The notes: generated by a model from the letters alone, not told the origin. Shown: positions 8,616 through 17,748, numbered from the stretch's first letter. The stretch: DNA of 64,000 nucleotides from G038396625 sp038396625 (GCA_038396625.1 CP121688.1:1612001-1676000); one strand, 5' to 3'. Made by a program: numbers and translations.

Positions 8616-9881
8616 ATGACAGAAAATGTGTTTACAAAATCTAATGTTGAAGTAAAGAGGGATGCCACTTTGATAAATTCATCTAAAAAGATTATACTGG
8701 CGATCCAACATTTGATTGCCATGTTTGGTGCCACTGTTTTAGTACCTATACTTACAGGATTAGATCCGGCAGTTGCATTATTTTCAGCAGGTGTAGGAAC
8801 GCTTTTGTTTCATTTCACAACAAAAGGAAAGGTACCTGTATTTTTAGGATCATCATTCGCTTTTATACCCGTTATTATTACTGTTAGAGATATGTATAAT
8901 GGCGATTTAGCTTATGCTCAAGGTGGAATTATGGTTGCAGGATTATTATATGTGATGATGTCCTTGCTCATTAAGACAGTAGGGGTTGAAAATATAAGAA
9001 AGTACCTACCTTCTCAAGTAGTAGGACCGATGATTATTGTTATTGGATTAAATCTTATCCCTGTTGCCTATGGGATGGCATCTAACAACTTTGTAGTAGC
9101 AGGGATCACACTTGCAACGGCGCTACTAATTACTTTAAAAGCAAAAGGTTTTTTAAAGCAGTTGTCTATTTTAATCGGTGTAGTGGTTGGTTATATGATT
9201 TCATGGAAAATAGGGATTGTTGATACCAGTGTTATGCAAGAAGCACAATTACTAGCAGTACCTAATTTTTCACTTCCTAAATTTGAATTAGGAGCCATTG
9301 CTATTATTGCACCAGTAGTGCTTGCCGTTTTTATGGAGCATATAGGCGATATTACTACAAATGGTGAAGTCGTAGGGAAAAACTTTATCGAAGATCCAGG
9401 ATTGAATCGTACCCTTTTAGGGGATGGATTGGCTACTTTATTTGCAGGATTTGTTGGAGGACCAGCAAATACAACTTATGGAGAGAATACAGGCGTATTA
9501 GCAATCACAAAAAACTATGATCCATCTATATTAAGAATCGCGGCTGTATTTGCAATAGTGTTAGGTTTTATAGCTAAGATTGGCGGCTTTCTAAGTTCTA
9601 TCCCAGTTCCTGTAATGGGTGGAATAAGTTTGATGCTTTTTAGCATGATTTCTTTAGTGGGCGTACAAACCATAAAGAATAATGAAGTAGATTTTGATGT
9701 AAAGAATATAATCGTTATGGTAGCAATTTTGATTCTAGGATTAGGGTCAGCATATATAGAAAAATATTTAGGAATTTCTATTGCAATTCCTATTACTTCT
9801 AATGTTAGCATTAGCGGATTAAGTTTAGCGGCAATTGTCGGAGTTGTATTAAACGCTTTATTAAATAAGAAAAATAAGTAA
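8616..9881 (+). CDS. pyrP: Uracil permease, NCS2 family
   Basis: 421-residue transporter with about 14 membrane segments. NCS2 signatures include QHLIAMFGATVLVPILTGL (residues ~30-50), GSSFAFIPVI, the substrate-site EHIGDITTNGEVVGKNF (~245-262) and GGPANTTYGENTGV (~285-300), which fit the UraA/PyrP uracil branch rather than xanthine permeases. It moves uracil inward with protons for pyrimidine salvage. The start is ATG 8616 behind AAAGGAGG. Two PyrR loops upstream support a pyrimidine role. It is alone here, without pyrR or the biosynthetic pyr genes that flank it in Bacillus. Confidence 0.95.
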   Translation: MTENVFTKSNVEVKRDATLINSSKKIILAIQHLIAMFGATVLVPILTGLDPAVALFSAGVGTLLFHFTTKGKVPVFLGSSFAFIPVIITVRDMYNGDLAYAQGGIMVAGLLYVMMSLLIKTVGVENIRKYLPSQVVGPMIIVIGLNLIPVAYGMASNNFVVAGITLATALLITLKAKGFLKQLSILIGVVVGYMISWKIGIVDTSVMQEAQLLAVPNFSLPKFELGAIAIIAPVVLAVFMEHIGDITTNGEVVGKNFIEDPGLNRTLLGDGLATLFAGFVGGPANTTYGENTGVLAITKNYDPSILRIAAVFAIVLGFIAKIGGFLSSIPVPVMGGISLMLFSMISLVGVQTIKNNEVDFDVKNIIVMVAILILGLGSAYIEKYLGISIAIPITSNVSISGLSLAAIVGVVLNALLNKKNK

Positions 9882-9901
9882 ATAGATTTTCATCAAAACA
9901 A

Positions 9902-9943
9902 AACACCTTTTGCGATAGAGCCTTACCTATCGTGAAAGGTGTT
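9902..9943 (+). terminator. Terminator of pyrP
   Basis: 17-base stem (9902-9918 with 9927-9943, two wobbles) and an eight-base loop, ending in a run of six Ts. It also lies downstream of the convergent gene at 9975. Confidence 0.85.
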
Positions 9944-9974
9944 TTTTAAAATCAAAGTATACTAAAAATAAAAA

Positions 9975-10547
9975 TTACACATAGAAATTGAAGATTAAGT
10001 AAATCAAAAACATACAAATCAAAGGTTCAGCCATAGTACCAGAAGCAATCACCACCACAAAACGATACCGCTTATGAAGAAACGGATAAAAGAGACGAAT
10101 GCCTTCTACTGTCATCCAGTCTCCTATAAGATGGGAAACCAGTCCCGTGATAAAAGACATGATGATTGAATAAGATATAACGTTTTTTAGGGATGAAAAA
10201 ATCACAGCAGATATAAATAAGGTGCCGACAATACTGTGGGTAAAACTTCGGTGCTGGGAAAAACCAATGAGGATTAACAAAATGCTTATTGAGAGTATGA
10301 CTTTGTTTTCTAACCCATAGTGCTTAAGTAAAAAAAATCCAATGCCACTATAGAATAACATTTTACCGAATTTGTTTTTCATAGGAAGAACAATTTGATT
10401 AATTTTTGCCCTCGGATGATCTATATCGGGAATCAATGAACCTAGTATTGCAGCTGCTACTGTGGTAAGGGTAGGTTCATATCCTAACTTAGGAAGAATA
10501 TACAAGCTAGCCACCGAACCAAACAATATATGGGTTTTGCCATTCAT
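9975..10547 (-). CDS. YdjM/DUF457-type membrane-associated metal-dependent hydrolase
   Basis: 190-residue protein beginning MNGKTHILFGSVASLYILP with about five membrane segments. Signature motifs are GKTHILFG, GSLIPDIDHPRAKIN (~35-50) and QHRSFTHSIVGT (~100-112), the conserved His/Asp sites of the LexA-binding, inner-membrane metal-dependent hydrolase family. Its real substrate is unknown. ATG 10547 was chosen because AAAGGATG lies eight bases upstream; a longer in-frame extension to 10586 lacks a ribosome site. It converges with pyrP. Confidence 0.85.
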   Translation of the reverse strand: MNGKTHILFGSVASLYILPKLGYEPTLTTVAAAILGSLIPDIDHPRAKINQIVLPMKNKFGKMLFYSGIGFFLLKHYGLENKVILSISILLILIGFSQHRSFTHSIVGTLFISAVIFSSLKNVISYSIIMSFITGLVSHLIGDWMTVEGIRLFYPFLHKRYRFVVVIASGTMAEPLICMFLIYLIFNFYV

Positions 10548-10674
10548 TTTTAAAACATCCTTTATTAAAGATAGTAATAAACACACATTAGAAACGTATG
10601 TTCTGCTATATTATAACACAATTTCGCAGAATTGTGTTGGAAAATGTCGAAGCATTTGTGTATACTGCGGATAC

Positions 10675-10702
10675 TTTACAAAAGTACATAAGATGGTATA
10701 AT
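10675..10702 (+). promoter_or_regulatory. Sigma-A type promoter of the dUTPase-like gene
   Basis: TTTACA at 10675-10680, a 16-base spacer and TATAAT at 10697-10702, about 80 bases before the start codon. Confidence 0.6.
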
Positions 10703-10782
10703 ATGATACGTAGCATTAATACCTAGTACTAAAACCAGCATATAAAAACAGAAAAAGACAAGAGAGGAGACTACTGTATCTT

Positions 10783-11301
10783 ATGGAATTAAAGCAACTT
10801 TTTACAGTACAGAATATTATTGAAAATCATATAAAGAAACTTGCCAGTATGGAAGAAAACATATTAGGGGAAGAAAATATTTTTCATTTAAGGTTTTTGG
10901 CACTTCAAGTAAAAACCAGTGAGATCGCCAATCTCACAAAGTGCTATAAATACTCCAAGATAAAAGAAAACATTCCAAAAGAAAAGCTGATGATTCGATA
11001 TATGGATGCTATGAAGCTCTTGCTTTCCATAGGGAATGTACATGAATTCAATATAATCAATGAAGATGCCATATGTGTTGTTGATAAAGAACAGAATATT
11101 ATCAAGCTATTTTCCTATATATTTGATGATATTACAAGCTTAAAACATGCTTTAGAAAAGGATAACTATATTGATTCCTTATCAATTTACACACGTTTAT
11201 TTTCAAATTTTGTAAACCTAGGAGAACTGTTAGGTCTTAATTTTGAAGAAGTTTACAATTTTTATTTACACCAAGTAGAAATTTTAAAAACCCATGTTTA
11301 G
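10783..11301 (+). CDS. dUTPase-like (all-alpha NTP pyrophosphatase fold) protein lacking catalytic acids
   Basis: 172-residue all-helical protein. The layout of residues ~35-90 (LRFLALQVKTSEIANLTKCY, then IRYMDAMKLLLSIG) follows dimeric dUTPase/MazG-like proteins, where the typical sequences are EIGELANE...KYW and EEYVDGLHFLLSLG. Here the metal-binding acids are mostly lost: the first Glu is Lys, the last Glu of the first motif is Leu, and the Glu of the ExxD motif is Arg. One Glu and the Asp remain. If the assignment is right it probably no longer hydrolyses dUTP. It has its own promoter and stands between two reverse-strand genes. Fold assignment is by eye. Confidence 0.6.
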   Translation: MELKQLFTVQNIIENHIKKLASMEENILGEENIFHLRFLALQVKTSEIANLTKCYKYSKIKENIPKEKLMIRYMDAMKLLLSIGNVHEFNIINEDAICVVDKEQNIIKLFSYIFDDITSLKHALEKDNYIDSLSIYTRLFSNFVNLGELLGLNFEEVYNFYLHQVEILKTHV

Positions 11302-11338
11302 CGAATATAATGCAACGCTATAGCAATACCTAAAAGAA

Positions 11339-11374
11339 ATGAAGAGGAAAAATGTATGTATTTTTCCTCTTCAT
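11339..11374. terminator. Hairpin between convergent genes
   Basis: 15-base perfect stem (11339-11353 with 11360-11374) and a six-base loop, carrying A and T runs inside the stem so that it could act on both strands. Confidence 0.65.
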
Positions 11375-11412
11375 TGATATTCTTAACAGATAGATTAAAG
11401 AGAATAAAGAAG

Positions 11413-12411
11413 CTATCGCGTATTTAAGATATCATTTTCTAAGCCTACTACTTCTTGTAAGTCATCCTCGGATAATCTAGAGGAAATTTCTTTTCTAAAT
11501 TTGTGACTTAATTGAATTTTATCCTTGATATCCTTTTCTCTTAATTCACTCCAATATATTTTTTTACGTTTATAATAAAGATCTAAATCTACGATCCTTG
11601 TGCCATCCTCTAAGTACTCTAATCCTAGAAGAATTTTTTTGATAAATTTTGGTTCAAAAAAAGTAAAGAATTTGATTTCATAAACCCCCACAGAATAAAA
11701 GACCGTTGCTGCATCGGTTCCCCAAGATTCTCCAAGAATCATTCCTAATTCTAAACTTTCGATAACCTTGATAAGCCGTTGATAATGAATGAGATATTCG
11801 CCATAGCTGTCATAGATTTTAATGGTTAAAGCATACCATTCTTTATTTTCTAAACCTATATTTAGATACTTTAGATCATGTACTTTTAACTTTTTTAGAA
11901 GAGTAGCATAATTTTCTCTTACAAATAAAGAACTTTCGTATACATTAGAAAGACTAATAGGCTTTGTTAAACGACTTTCTGTGAAGGTAATAATGGTTCC
12001 TTCTCCGTGTGTTTCTAGCATATTTGCAATACTTCCAATATCCCCAGCATAATCCTTTGATAGCTCATTAAGAACTTTTTGAGTATTTCCAAAGATACGC
12101 ATGATGATCGTTCTAGGTCCCATTCTTGAACAAGATATTAAATCATACTTCTTATGGTTTAATAGATGGCACAACACCCAATCCACTTCCTGCTCGATTA
12201 GTAAGACTTCCTTTATGTCTTCAAATTGAATACTTTCTTTCATTTTTTCTGTTAACAAAACAATGATAGATCCTTCGCTAGACTTCTCAAAAGCCGTATC
12301 TAAATCACAGTGAAAGGCGTATAAGTTTTTTTCTAAATAAGTACATAGACTTCCAATAGAATTGCTCTCTAGAACTAGAATTCTTGGTCCTCCTCTTACA
12401 ATGGACAGCAT
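11413..12411 (-). CDS. Unknown cytoplasmic protein paired with a phosphoesterase
   Basis: 332-residue soluble protein starting MLSIVRGGPRILVLESNSIG. It has no signal peptide or membrane segment. It seems to have two or three alpha/beta units, with a glycine-poor charged C-terminus rich in Lys/Glu/Asp helices (~270-332). I recognise no catalytic motif or family. It lies 18 bases after the metallophosphoesterase gene on the same strand, so the two are probably co-transcribed. ATG 12411 has AGGAGGATG just upstream. Confidence 0.75.
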   Translation of the reverse strand: MLSIVRGGPRILVLESNSIGSLCTYLEKNLYAFHCDLDTAFEKSSEGSIIVLLTEKMKESIQFEDIKEVLLIEQEVDWVLCHLLNHKKYDLISCSRMGPRTIIMRIFGNTQKVLNELSKDYAGDIGSIANMLETHGEGTIITFTESRLTKPISLSNVYESSLFVRENYATLLKKLKVHDLKYLNIGLENKEWYALTIKIYDSYGEYLIHYQRLIKVIESLELGMILGESWGTDAATVFYSVGVYEIKFFTFFEPKFIKKILLGLEYLEDGTRIVDLDLYYKRKKIYWSELREKDIKDKIQLSHKFRKEISSRLSEDDLQEVVGLENDILNTR

Positions 12412-12429
12412 GAAACATCCTCCTATTCC

Positions 12430-13047
12430 TTAAAAACCTATTTTTGTCTTGCCTAAACGGCTGTCATTTGTGCCATAAGGATAAGCTAATGTAAAGATTT
12501 TTTTGCTCTCAAGTGTCATAATATATATACCCAATAATCCATTAAGATAGACTTTTTCATCCTTGAGTATACTATGAAGGGTTAGATCATGGCCAAATAA
12601 ATTAAAGGGTGAAGGTGATTTTATGATTTCGGTGGGAAAATGGCTGATGTTTATTTCCAGTCCCTCAATTGTAATTTTACGACTCTTTTCGATTAAATGA
12701 CTTCGTTTGCATATTTCCGTAACAATGTTTTTATTGTCATGATTCCCTAAAGCGAGGTAAATATTTTGTGCAGAAGAGTTTTCTAATAGTTCAATTAAAA
12801 CTTTGACTCTCTTTTTGTACTCTTTTGCACGATTAGGGTAAATTTCAAGTTTAATATTATCCACAAGATCTCCAGTATGGACAATGTAATCAGGTTTTAG
12901 TTTCTTTATAATGGCATGCAGTGGTGAAAAAAAACTTGCAGGTGTATCGGATATGTGTAATAAAATTTTTTCGTTACAATGTAATATATGATCAGGAATA
13001 TAAACACTTCCTATCATATAAGAAATAATTTTTTTGAGCTTTATCAT
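12430..13047 (-). CDS. Calcineurin-like metallophosphoesterase, altered first motif
   Basis: 205-residue protein with metallophosphoesterase motifs in order: HISDTP (31-36), GDLVDN (~60), GNHD (~102), SHFP (~136) and FGHD (~150). The family normally has DxH in the first motif; here it is D34-T35-P36, so one metal ligand is missing. The others are kept. It is short (YfcE/YkuE size) and cytoplasmic. The start is ATG 13047 with GGAAGGAT upstream. First gene of a two-gene unit with the unknown protein at 11413. The substrate is unknown. Confidence 0.8.
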   Translation of the reverse strand: MIKLKKIISYMIGSVYIPDHILHCNEKILLHISDTPASFFSPLHAIIKKLKPDYIVHTGDLVDNIKLEIYPNRAKEYKKRVKVLIELLENSSAQNIYLALGNHDNKNIVTEICKRSHLIEKSRKITIEGLEINISHFPTEIIKSPSPFNLFGHDLTLHSILKDEKVYLNGLLGIYIMTLESKKIFTLAYPYGTNDSRLGKTKIGF

Positions 13048-13177
13048 ATGTATCCTTCCTAATTCTAAAATTTAGATAAACCAAATAATACTATTATAGT
13101 AGTATTATACAATATTTCATAAAAATATTTTAGAAAAGTATAGATTTTACTGGAAAAAGGAATTAAATAGAGAATTG

Positions 13178-13217
13178 TAACGATACGATAAGCAAGAAAA
13201 AAGACATTGTATCGTTA
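13178..13217 (+). promoter_or_regulatory. Inverted repeat upstream of the ECF/aminotransferase pair
   Basis: TAACGATAC at 13178-13186 and GTATCGTTA at 13209-13217 form a perfect nine-base inverted repeat with a 22-base gap, ending 55 bases before the start codon. It could be a two-site operator for a dimeric regulator or a leader hairpin. There is no T run, so it is not a standard terminator. Confidence 0.5.
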
Positions 13218-13272
13218 AATGAATTGGTATATAATAATGCATGTAGATACAAATAAAACAGGAGGGGTACAA

Positions 13273-13812
13273 ATGACAACGAAGACGATTGCAACTTCAC
13301 AAGGAACGAATAAAACAAAAGATATTGTTTTGTCAGGAATTTTAATTGCTTTGGTGTTTATTGCTACAAAATTTATTAACATTCGACTCCCTATTTCCAT
13401 CAATGGAGGACTGATTCATTTAGGCAATGTTATGCTTTTTATGTCTGCGATTCTATTTGGTAAAAAGAAAGGGGCTATGGCTGGTGCTGTAGGAATGGGT
13501 TTATTTGATATTGTATCGGGATGGATGGCATGGGCGCCCTTTACCTTTGTAGTCAGAGGAGTGATGGGTTATATAATTGGTAGCATTGCATGGAGTAACG
13601 ACAAAAAAGGCAATTGTTTTGGATGGAACTGCATAGCTATTCTAGTAAGTGGTATTTGGATGCTAATAGGGTATTATATTACAGAAGGTGTTCTTTATGG
13701 AAATTGGATTGCCCCTATGACGTCAGTGCCTGGGAACGTAATCCAAATTGTGATGGGGGCAGTATTGGGACTACCTTTGGTTTCAGCGTTGAAAAAGACA
13801 AAAGTATTTTAA
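13273..13812 (+). CDS. ECF transporter S component
   Basis: 179-residue membrane protein with a hydrophilic Thr/Lys-rich N-terminus and about six membrane segments, starting with the typical S-component helix KDIVLSGILIALVFIATKFI. Motifs such as GGLIHLGNVMLFMSAILFG and AGAVGMGLFDIVSGWM fit the energy-coupling-factor substrate-binding subunits. These share an ATPase/T module encoded elsewhere and import vitamins or similar small molecules. ATG 13273 follows GGAGGGG. The downstream PLP enzyme hints at a cofactor or amino acid-derived substrate, but the ligand cannot be read from sequence. Confidence 0.85.
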   Translation: MTTKTIATSQGTNKTKDIVLSGILIALVFIATKFINIRLPISINGGLIHLGNVMLFMSAILFGKKKGAMAGAVGMGLFDIVSGWMAWAPFTFVVRGVMGYIIGSIAWSNDKKGNCFGWNCIAILVSGIWMLIGYYITEGVLYGNWIAPMTSVPGNVIQIVMGAVLGLPLVSALKKTKVF

Positions 13813-13879
13813 TAAATAAAAATGTAACAAGTGTTATGAAATGATAATTTTTAAAAATAAAATAAAGGAGGATGTATAT

Positions 13880-15013
13880 ATGAAGAATCCTTTGATTATG
13901 AGTCCTGGACCAACAAGTATCCATGAGAGAGTAAGAAAGGCGCTATCCAAAGAAATTACAAATCCAGATTTAGATCATAATTTCTTTGGGTTTTACAAAA
14001 AAACTTGTGAAAAATTACAGCAGCTTTTGCATACAACCAATGAAGTATTAATTTTAAATGGAGAGGGCATATTGGGATTAGAAGCCGCATGTGCTTCATT
14101 GATTGAAAAAAAAGATCGTATTTTATGTATCGATAATGGTATCTTTGGAAATGGATTTGGTGATTTTGCGAAAATGTATGGCGCAGAAGTAGTATACTTT
14201 CAGTCTGATTATCGCAAAGCCATTGATGTGGAAGCATTAAAAGTTTTTTTAGAAAAAGACCATGATTTCAAATTTGCAACATTAGTGCATTGCGAAACAC
14301 CATCGGGTATTACAAATCCTATCGACAAAATTTGTCCACTGTTAAAAAGTTATGGTATTCTTACGGTAGTAGATTCTGTTTCGGCAATGGGTGGTGAAAT
14401 ATTAAAAACAGATGAATGGCAAATAGATATTTTATTGGGAGGCTCACAAAAATGTTTGTCCGCACCTCCAGGCTTGACAATCATGAGCATCAGTGAAGAA
14501 GCTTGGGATAAGATATTACATAGGAATACATCTATTACAGGATATTACTGTAATTTAGCACAGTGGAAAGATTGGGAGCATAAGAAATCCTTTCCCTATA
14601 CCCAGCCTGTTAGTGACATTTATGGGTTAGATGCAGCGATAGAAATGAGGCTAGAAGATGTGGATGCCTTAAAAAGGCATCAAAACATTGCAGAAGCAGT
14701 ACGAAAAACCTTAATAGCTGGAGGTTTAACATTATATGCTGAAGATGGTTTTTCTAATACGGTGACGACATTTTATGTTCCAGAAGGTACTTCTTTCAAA
14801 GAAGTTTATAATATAATGCTCCATGAACACAATATCTTGATTGCAGGAGCCTTTGGATTCTTACAGGATAAAGTGATTAGAATAGGGCATATGGGAGAAA
14901 ATTGTCGCGAAGAGAAAGTCTATCTAACATTAAAGGCATTAGATCAAGTACTTAGAAAGTTGGATATTAAGTTACAAGATGTGCTGCATAAGGTTTTCGT
15001 CTCACTTGTATAA
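13880..15013 (+). CDS. PLP-dependent class V aminotransferase (alanine-glyoxylate type)
   Basis: 377-residue enzyme starting MKNPLIMSPGPTSIHERVRK, with SPGPT typical of serine/alanine-glyoxylate aminotransferases. HCETPSGITNPID (~140), the PLP-phosphate/ring region VVDSVSAMGG (~165) and the Schiff-base lysine in GGSQKCLSAPPG (~190-201) are all present. It probably transfers an amino group between a small amino acid and glyoxylate or pyruvate. ATG 13880 follows AAAGGAGGATG. It is 67 bases after the ECF gene in the same direction, so probably an operon; its substrate may be linked to the transported ligand. The terminator is at 15027-15066. Confidence 0.88.
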   Translation: MKNPLIMSPGPTSIHERVRKALSKEITNPDLDHNFFGFYKKTCEKLQQLLHTTNEVLILNGEGILGLEAACASLIEKKDRILCIDNGIFGNGFGDFAKMYGAEVVYFQSDYRKAIDVEALKVFLEKDHDFKFATLVHCETPSGITNPIDKICPLLKSYGILTVVDSVSAMGGEILKTDEWQIDILLGGSQKCLSAPPGLTIMSISEEAWDKILHRNTSITGYYCNLAQWKDWEHKKSFPYTQPVSDIYGLDAAIEMRLEDVDALKRHQNIAEAVRKTLIAGGLTLYAEDGFSNTVTTFYVPEGTSFKEVYNIMLHEHNILIAGAFGFLQDKVIRIGHMGENCREEKVYLTLKALDQVLRKLDIKLQDVLHKVFVSLV

Positions 15014-15026
15014 TAGATGATGAATA

Positions 15027-15066
15027 AAAAAATTATCCTTTCTAAATAAATAAAGGGTAATTTTTT
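15027..15066 (+). terminator. Terminator of the aminotransferase gene
   Basis: Stem 15027-15041 with 15052-15066 (15 bases with one wobble), followed by a T-rich run. Confidence 0.8.
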
Positions 15067-15117
15067 TCTTTTTTATTATGATATACTGAAGGAAAAGTAG
15101 CGTAAAAGGTGATTGTT

Positions 15118-15269
15118 TTGAATAATATTTTTTTTGAGTGTAGGACGTATACAGAAAAATTAAATACTCATTCCATGATTTTGCTCAATTAATTTTACCG
15201 CTTAAAGGAATTCTTGATATACAAACAGGCCATAAAAACCTTAAACTAGATGAAAAATCCGAGAAATAG
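15118..15269 (+). pseudogene. Remnant of an AraC-family regulator N-terminus
   Basis: TTG at 15118 with AAAAGGTGATTG upstream opens a frame reading NNIFFECRTYTEKLNTHS. After a one-base shift near 15173 it continues HDFAQLILPLKGILDIQTG up to TAG 15267-15269. Together these match the cupin-like N-terminus of AraC regulators (THSHDFxQLxLPLxGxL). The rest of the cupin and the whole DNA-binding domain are missing. Confidence 0.65.
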
Positions 15270-15456
15270 TTAAAGAATAACTTGATTCTAAGAAAAACAT
15301 TTCTTTGTAATAATATAAAATCAAACATAAGGATGGTATAAAGAATGAATGTTTAAAAGCGAATAGATCTATCTTTGTTTTAAACCGCTTCTATAATGAT
15401 TTAATAAACCTGGGAATAGTCTATAGGGAAGAAATAATTGAAGGGAGAGATGTTTG
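15270..15456. other. Intergenic stretch after the AraC remnant
   Basis: AT-rich, no frame of note. It may be further decayed AraC gene sequence plus the promoter region of the iron-sulfur protein at 15457. I see no RNA structure. Confidence 0.5.
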
Positions 15457-16230
15457 ATGAAAACAAAATTGGAGGATTTCATAAAGGAATATGTAAGAAC
15501 CTATCCTGTATACAACCATACTGTGACAACATGGGGGGAACCATTAATCGCATATGCAAGAGCAGATAATCCCTTGTTTTTTGAATTGAAGAAGGTAATA
15601 AGCGCTACCCACGCCTTACCTACAGATTTACTGAATGATGCAAAAACTGTGATCACTTATTTTTTACCATTTCATAAAGATATCTCTAAAAGTAATGTGG
15701 GTGGCAAATTGAGTTCGGATCAATGGGCAGTGGCCTATGTGGAAACGAACAAACTAATTAGTGAATTAAATAAGGCAGTCCATGAAAAATTGAAAGAATT
15801 TCACTATCATGCTACATTACTTCCTGCAACGCATAATTTCAATCAAGAAGAATTGATTAGTGATTGGTCCCATAGACATGTGGCTTATATTGCTGGTTTA
15901 GGGAAGTTCGGACTCCATCAGTTATTAATTACTGAAAAAGGTTGTTGTGGTAGAATTGGTAGTATCGTCACAAATATTGAAATTCAAGCAACGGAAAGGT
16001 CTGAAGAAGAATATTGCCTTTATAAACATAATAAAACTTGTGGCAAGTGCGTAGAGGAATGTGTGAATGACGCATTAACGATAAATCATTTTGATAGATA
16101 TAAATGCTATGAGAATTGCTTAAAAAATGCAGATCATTATTCAGAAATAGGATTAGCAGATGTATGTGGTAAATGCATAAGTAATGTTCCCTGCTCTTAC
16201 ATCAATCCTGTTATGAAATTGAAAAAATGA
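15457..16230 (+). CDS. QueG-like iron-sulfur protein (epoxyqueuosine reductase family)
   Basis: 257-residue protein. The N-terminal domain resembles the QueG cobalamin-binding region (VITYFLPFHKDI ~65-76; SHRHVAYIAGLGKFGLHQLL ~145-164; RIGSIVTNIEI). The C-terminal part is ferredoxin-like, with CGKCVEECVNDAL (~195-207), a CYENCLK pair and CGKCISNVPCSY. It is shorter than true QueG (about 300-380) and is likely a paralogue of unknown substrate. ATG 15457 is preferred to TTG 15454 because of AAGGGAGAGA upstream. It stands alone, flanked by decayed genes. Confidence 0.8.
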   Translation: MKTKLEDFIKEYVRTYPVYNHTVTTWGEPLIAYARADNPLFFELKKVISATHALPTDLLNDAKTVITYFLPFHKDISKSNVGGKLSSDQWAVAYVETNKLISELNKAVHEKLKEFHYHATLLPATHNFNQEELISDWSHRHVAYIAGLGKFGLHQLLITEKGCCGRIGSIVTNIEIQATERSEEEYCLYKHNKTCGKCVEECVNDALTINHFDRYKCYENCLKNADHYSEIGLADVCGKCISNVPCSYINPVMKLKK

Positions 16231-16451
16231 TCAAATTCAATTGCTATTTTCTCAAGGATTTCATTTTTATGATGGATAACTTACTTTGCAAAATATTGAT
16301 CTAGTTAATTGTATATTTAGAAATTTTACAAGTTGAAGATCTTCATGCTCCGAATTCAAGTATTCTTTGATTGGAAAAACACTTGAATAAGTGGCGAATT
16401 GAAATTCAACTTGTAAAATATCTTATAAAATCTAATGATGCAATTCTTTAT

Positions 16452-17601
16452 TTATGAAATAGACTGATTAAACTTTTCTATTTTGCTCTCATTTGAATTT
16501 TTTTCAACAATTTTTAAGAACTTTTCAATGCCATTAATATTATGGCAATGTAATGGTGAAACTCTTACACAACCATCAAACTTAAGAGAGCGAAGCATCC
16601 GTGAAGAGTATGGACTGGAAATCACTCGTTCGAAAGAAATCACACCTTCTGATTCAAGGATACTTACTGCTTGTTTATGATTCATGTTGTCAAAGCCAAT
16701 GGCCATAATGAAATCTCGCTTAGTAAGGTCTTCATAATCCAAGTAGACGGTTACCCCTTTAATATCTCTCAAGCCTTTGCATTTTGCTGTACCGTTTAGC
16801 ATGGCAAACATTAATGCTCTTTCATGCATTTTGATACGATTTATACCCTCTACAAACAAAGTTCTTCTATTATCTGTTTTGATGAACGCAGCACCGAACC
16901 AACAAATATAATCAACATAGGCACTAATTGCTGCGAAATGACCAGAGGCTGGGCTACCAAGCTCCCAAATACTTTTGTCTTTAGAAATAAGTTTGTCATG
17001 ATCTAATGCTGACATGCGATCGGATACATAACCAAAACCAATGCCTCTTGGACAGCCACATTTATATGGTGCCATATTGATAGCATCTACAGGTATTCTC
17101 ATCAATAAGTTCAGTGATGGATTCTAGGTCTACGCCCCCTGTCTTTGGATTGGTTTCTGCCACACGAACTTCTTTTCCCATTTTTTTGCATAAATCATCA
17201 CTGAGTCATATGCAGAAGGATGTTCTAAGGCTGTCGTTACAACATTTGTGCCGGGTACGTTTTCAATAATTGCTCTAGCCATATCGAACATCACCATAGA
17301 TGCTGTGAGGGATGTTACAATACTTCCTGACTATGGTTCGAATATCTTCATATGCTCTTACCTGCATTTTATGAAGAGCAACTGCACTGCTGTTGGAATG
17401 TTCTGGACAATCGGGTATTTCGTCGATCTTTTTAAATGCATCATTGGCACTTTTCAGTCTTAAAGCACCCCCTGCATTATCAAAGAATATTCTTTCTTGC
17501 TGTGTCAATGGATCAATATGAAGATGATAAAACTGATCTCTAATTTTTTCCATTAATGTTTCATTAAATAATTTTCCTCTTATATCGTCTAAATTCATCA
17601 T
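16452..17601 (-). pseudogene. Decayed class V aminotransferase / cysteine desulfurase-like gene
   Basis: The N-terminus (17601 down to ~17275) reads ERIFFDNAGGALRLKSA and runs into a stop near 17275. The next piece, in a second frame, reads MVMFDMARAIIENVPGTNVV and ALEHPSAYDSVMIYAKKWEK to ~17140. A third frame gives EVRVAETNPKTGGVDLESIT, and the C-terminal half (17105-16452) includes MAPYKCGCPRGIGFGYVSDR with the PLP lysine. At least three frameshifts are needed. About 30-40 residues around the PLP-binding Asp appear to be missing near 17100. A ribosome site (GGAGGGGTCATG) survives before 17601. Confidence 0.85.
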
Positions 17602-17704
17602 GACCCCTCCTGAAAAATTAAATCCTTTTAAAAAATAGATATATCAAAAGTAATACCTTTAGACAGTTAATTGAGTAAGGCTTATGATGAAATATATAAA
17701 TATG

Positions 17705-17746
17705 CAAAAGTCTTTCTGGCTTAGAGAAAATCCAGAAAGACTTTTG
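17705..17746 (-). terminator. Terminator of the superoxide dismutase gene
   Basis: Perfect 15-base stem (17705-17719 with 17732-17746) and a 12-base loop, directly after the stop codon at 17749 on the reverse strand. Confidence 0.75.
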
Positions 17747-17748
17747 TT

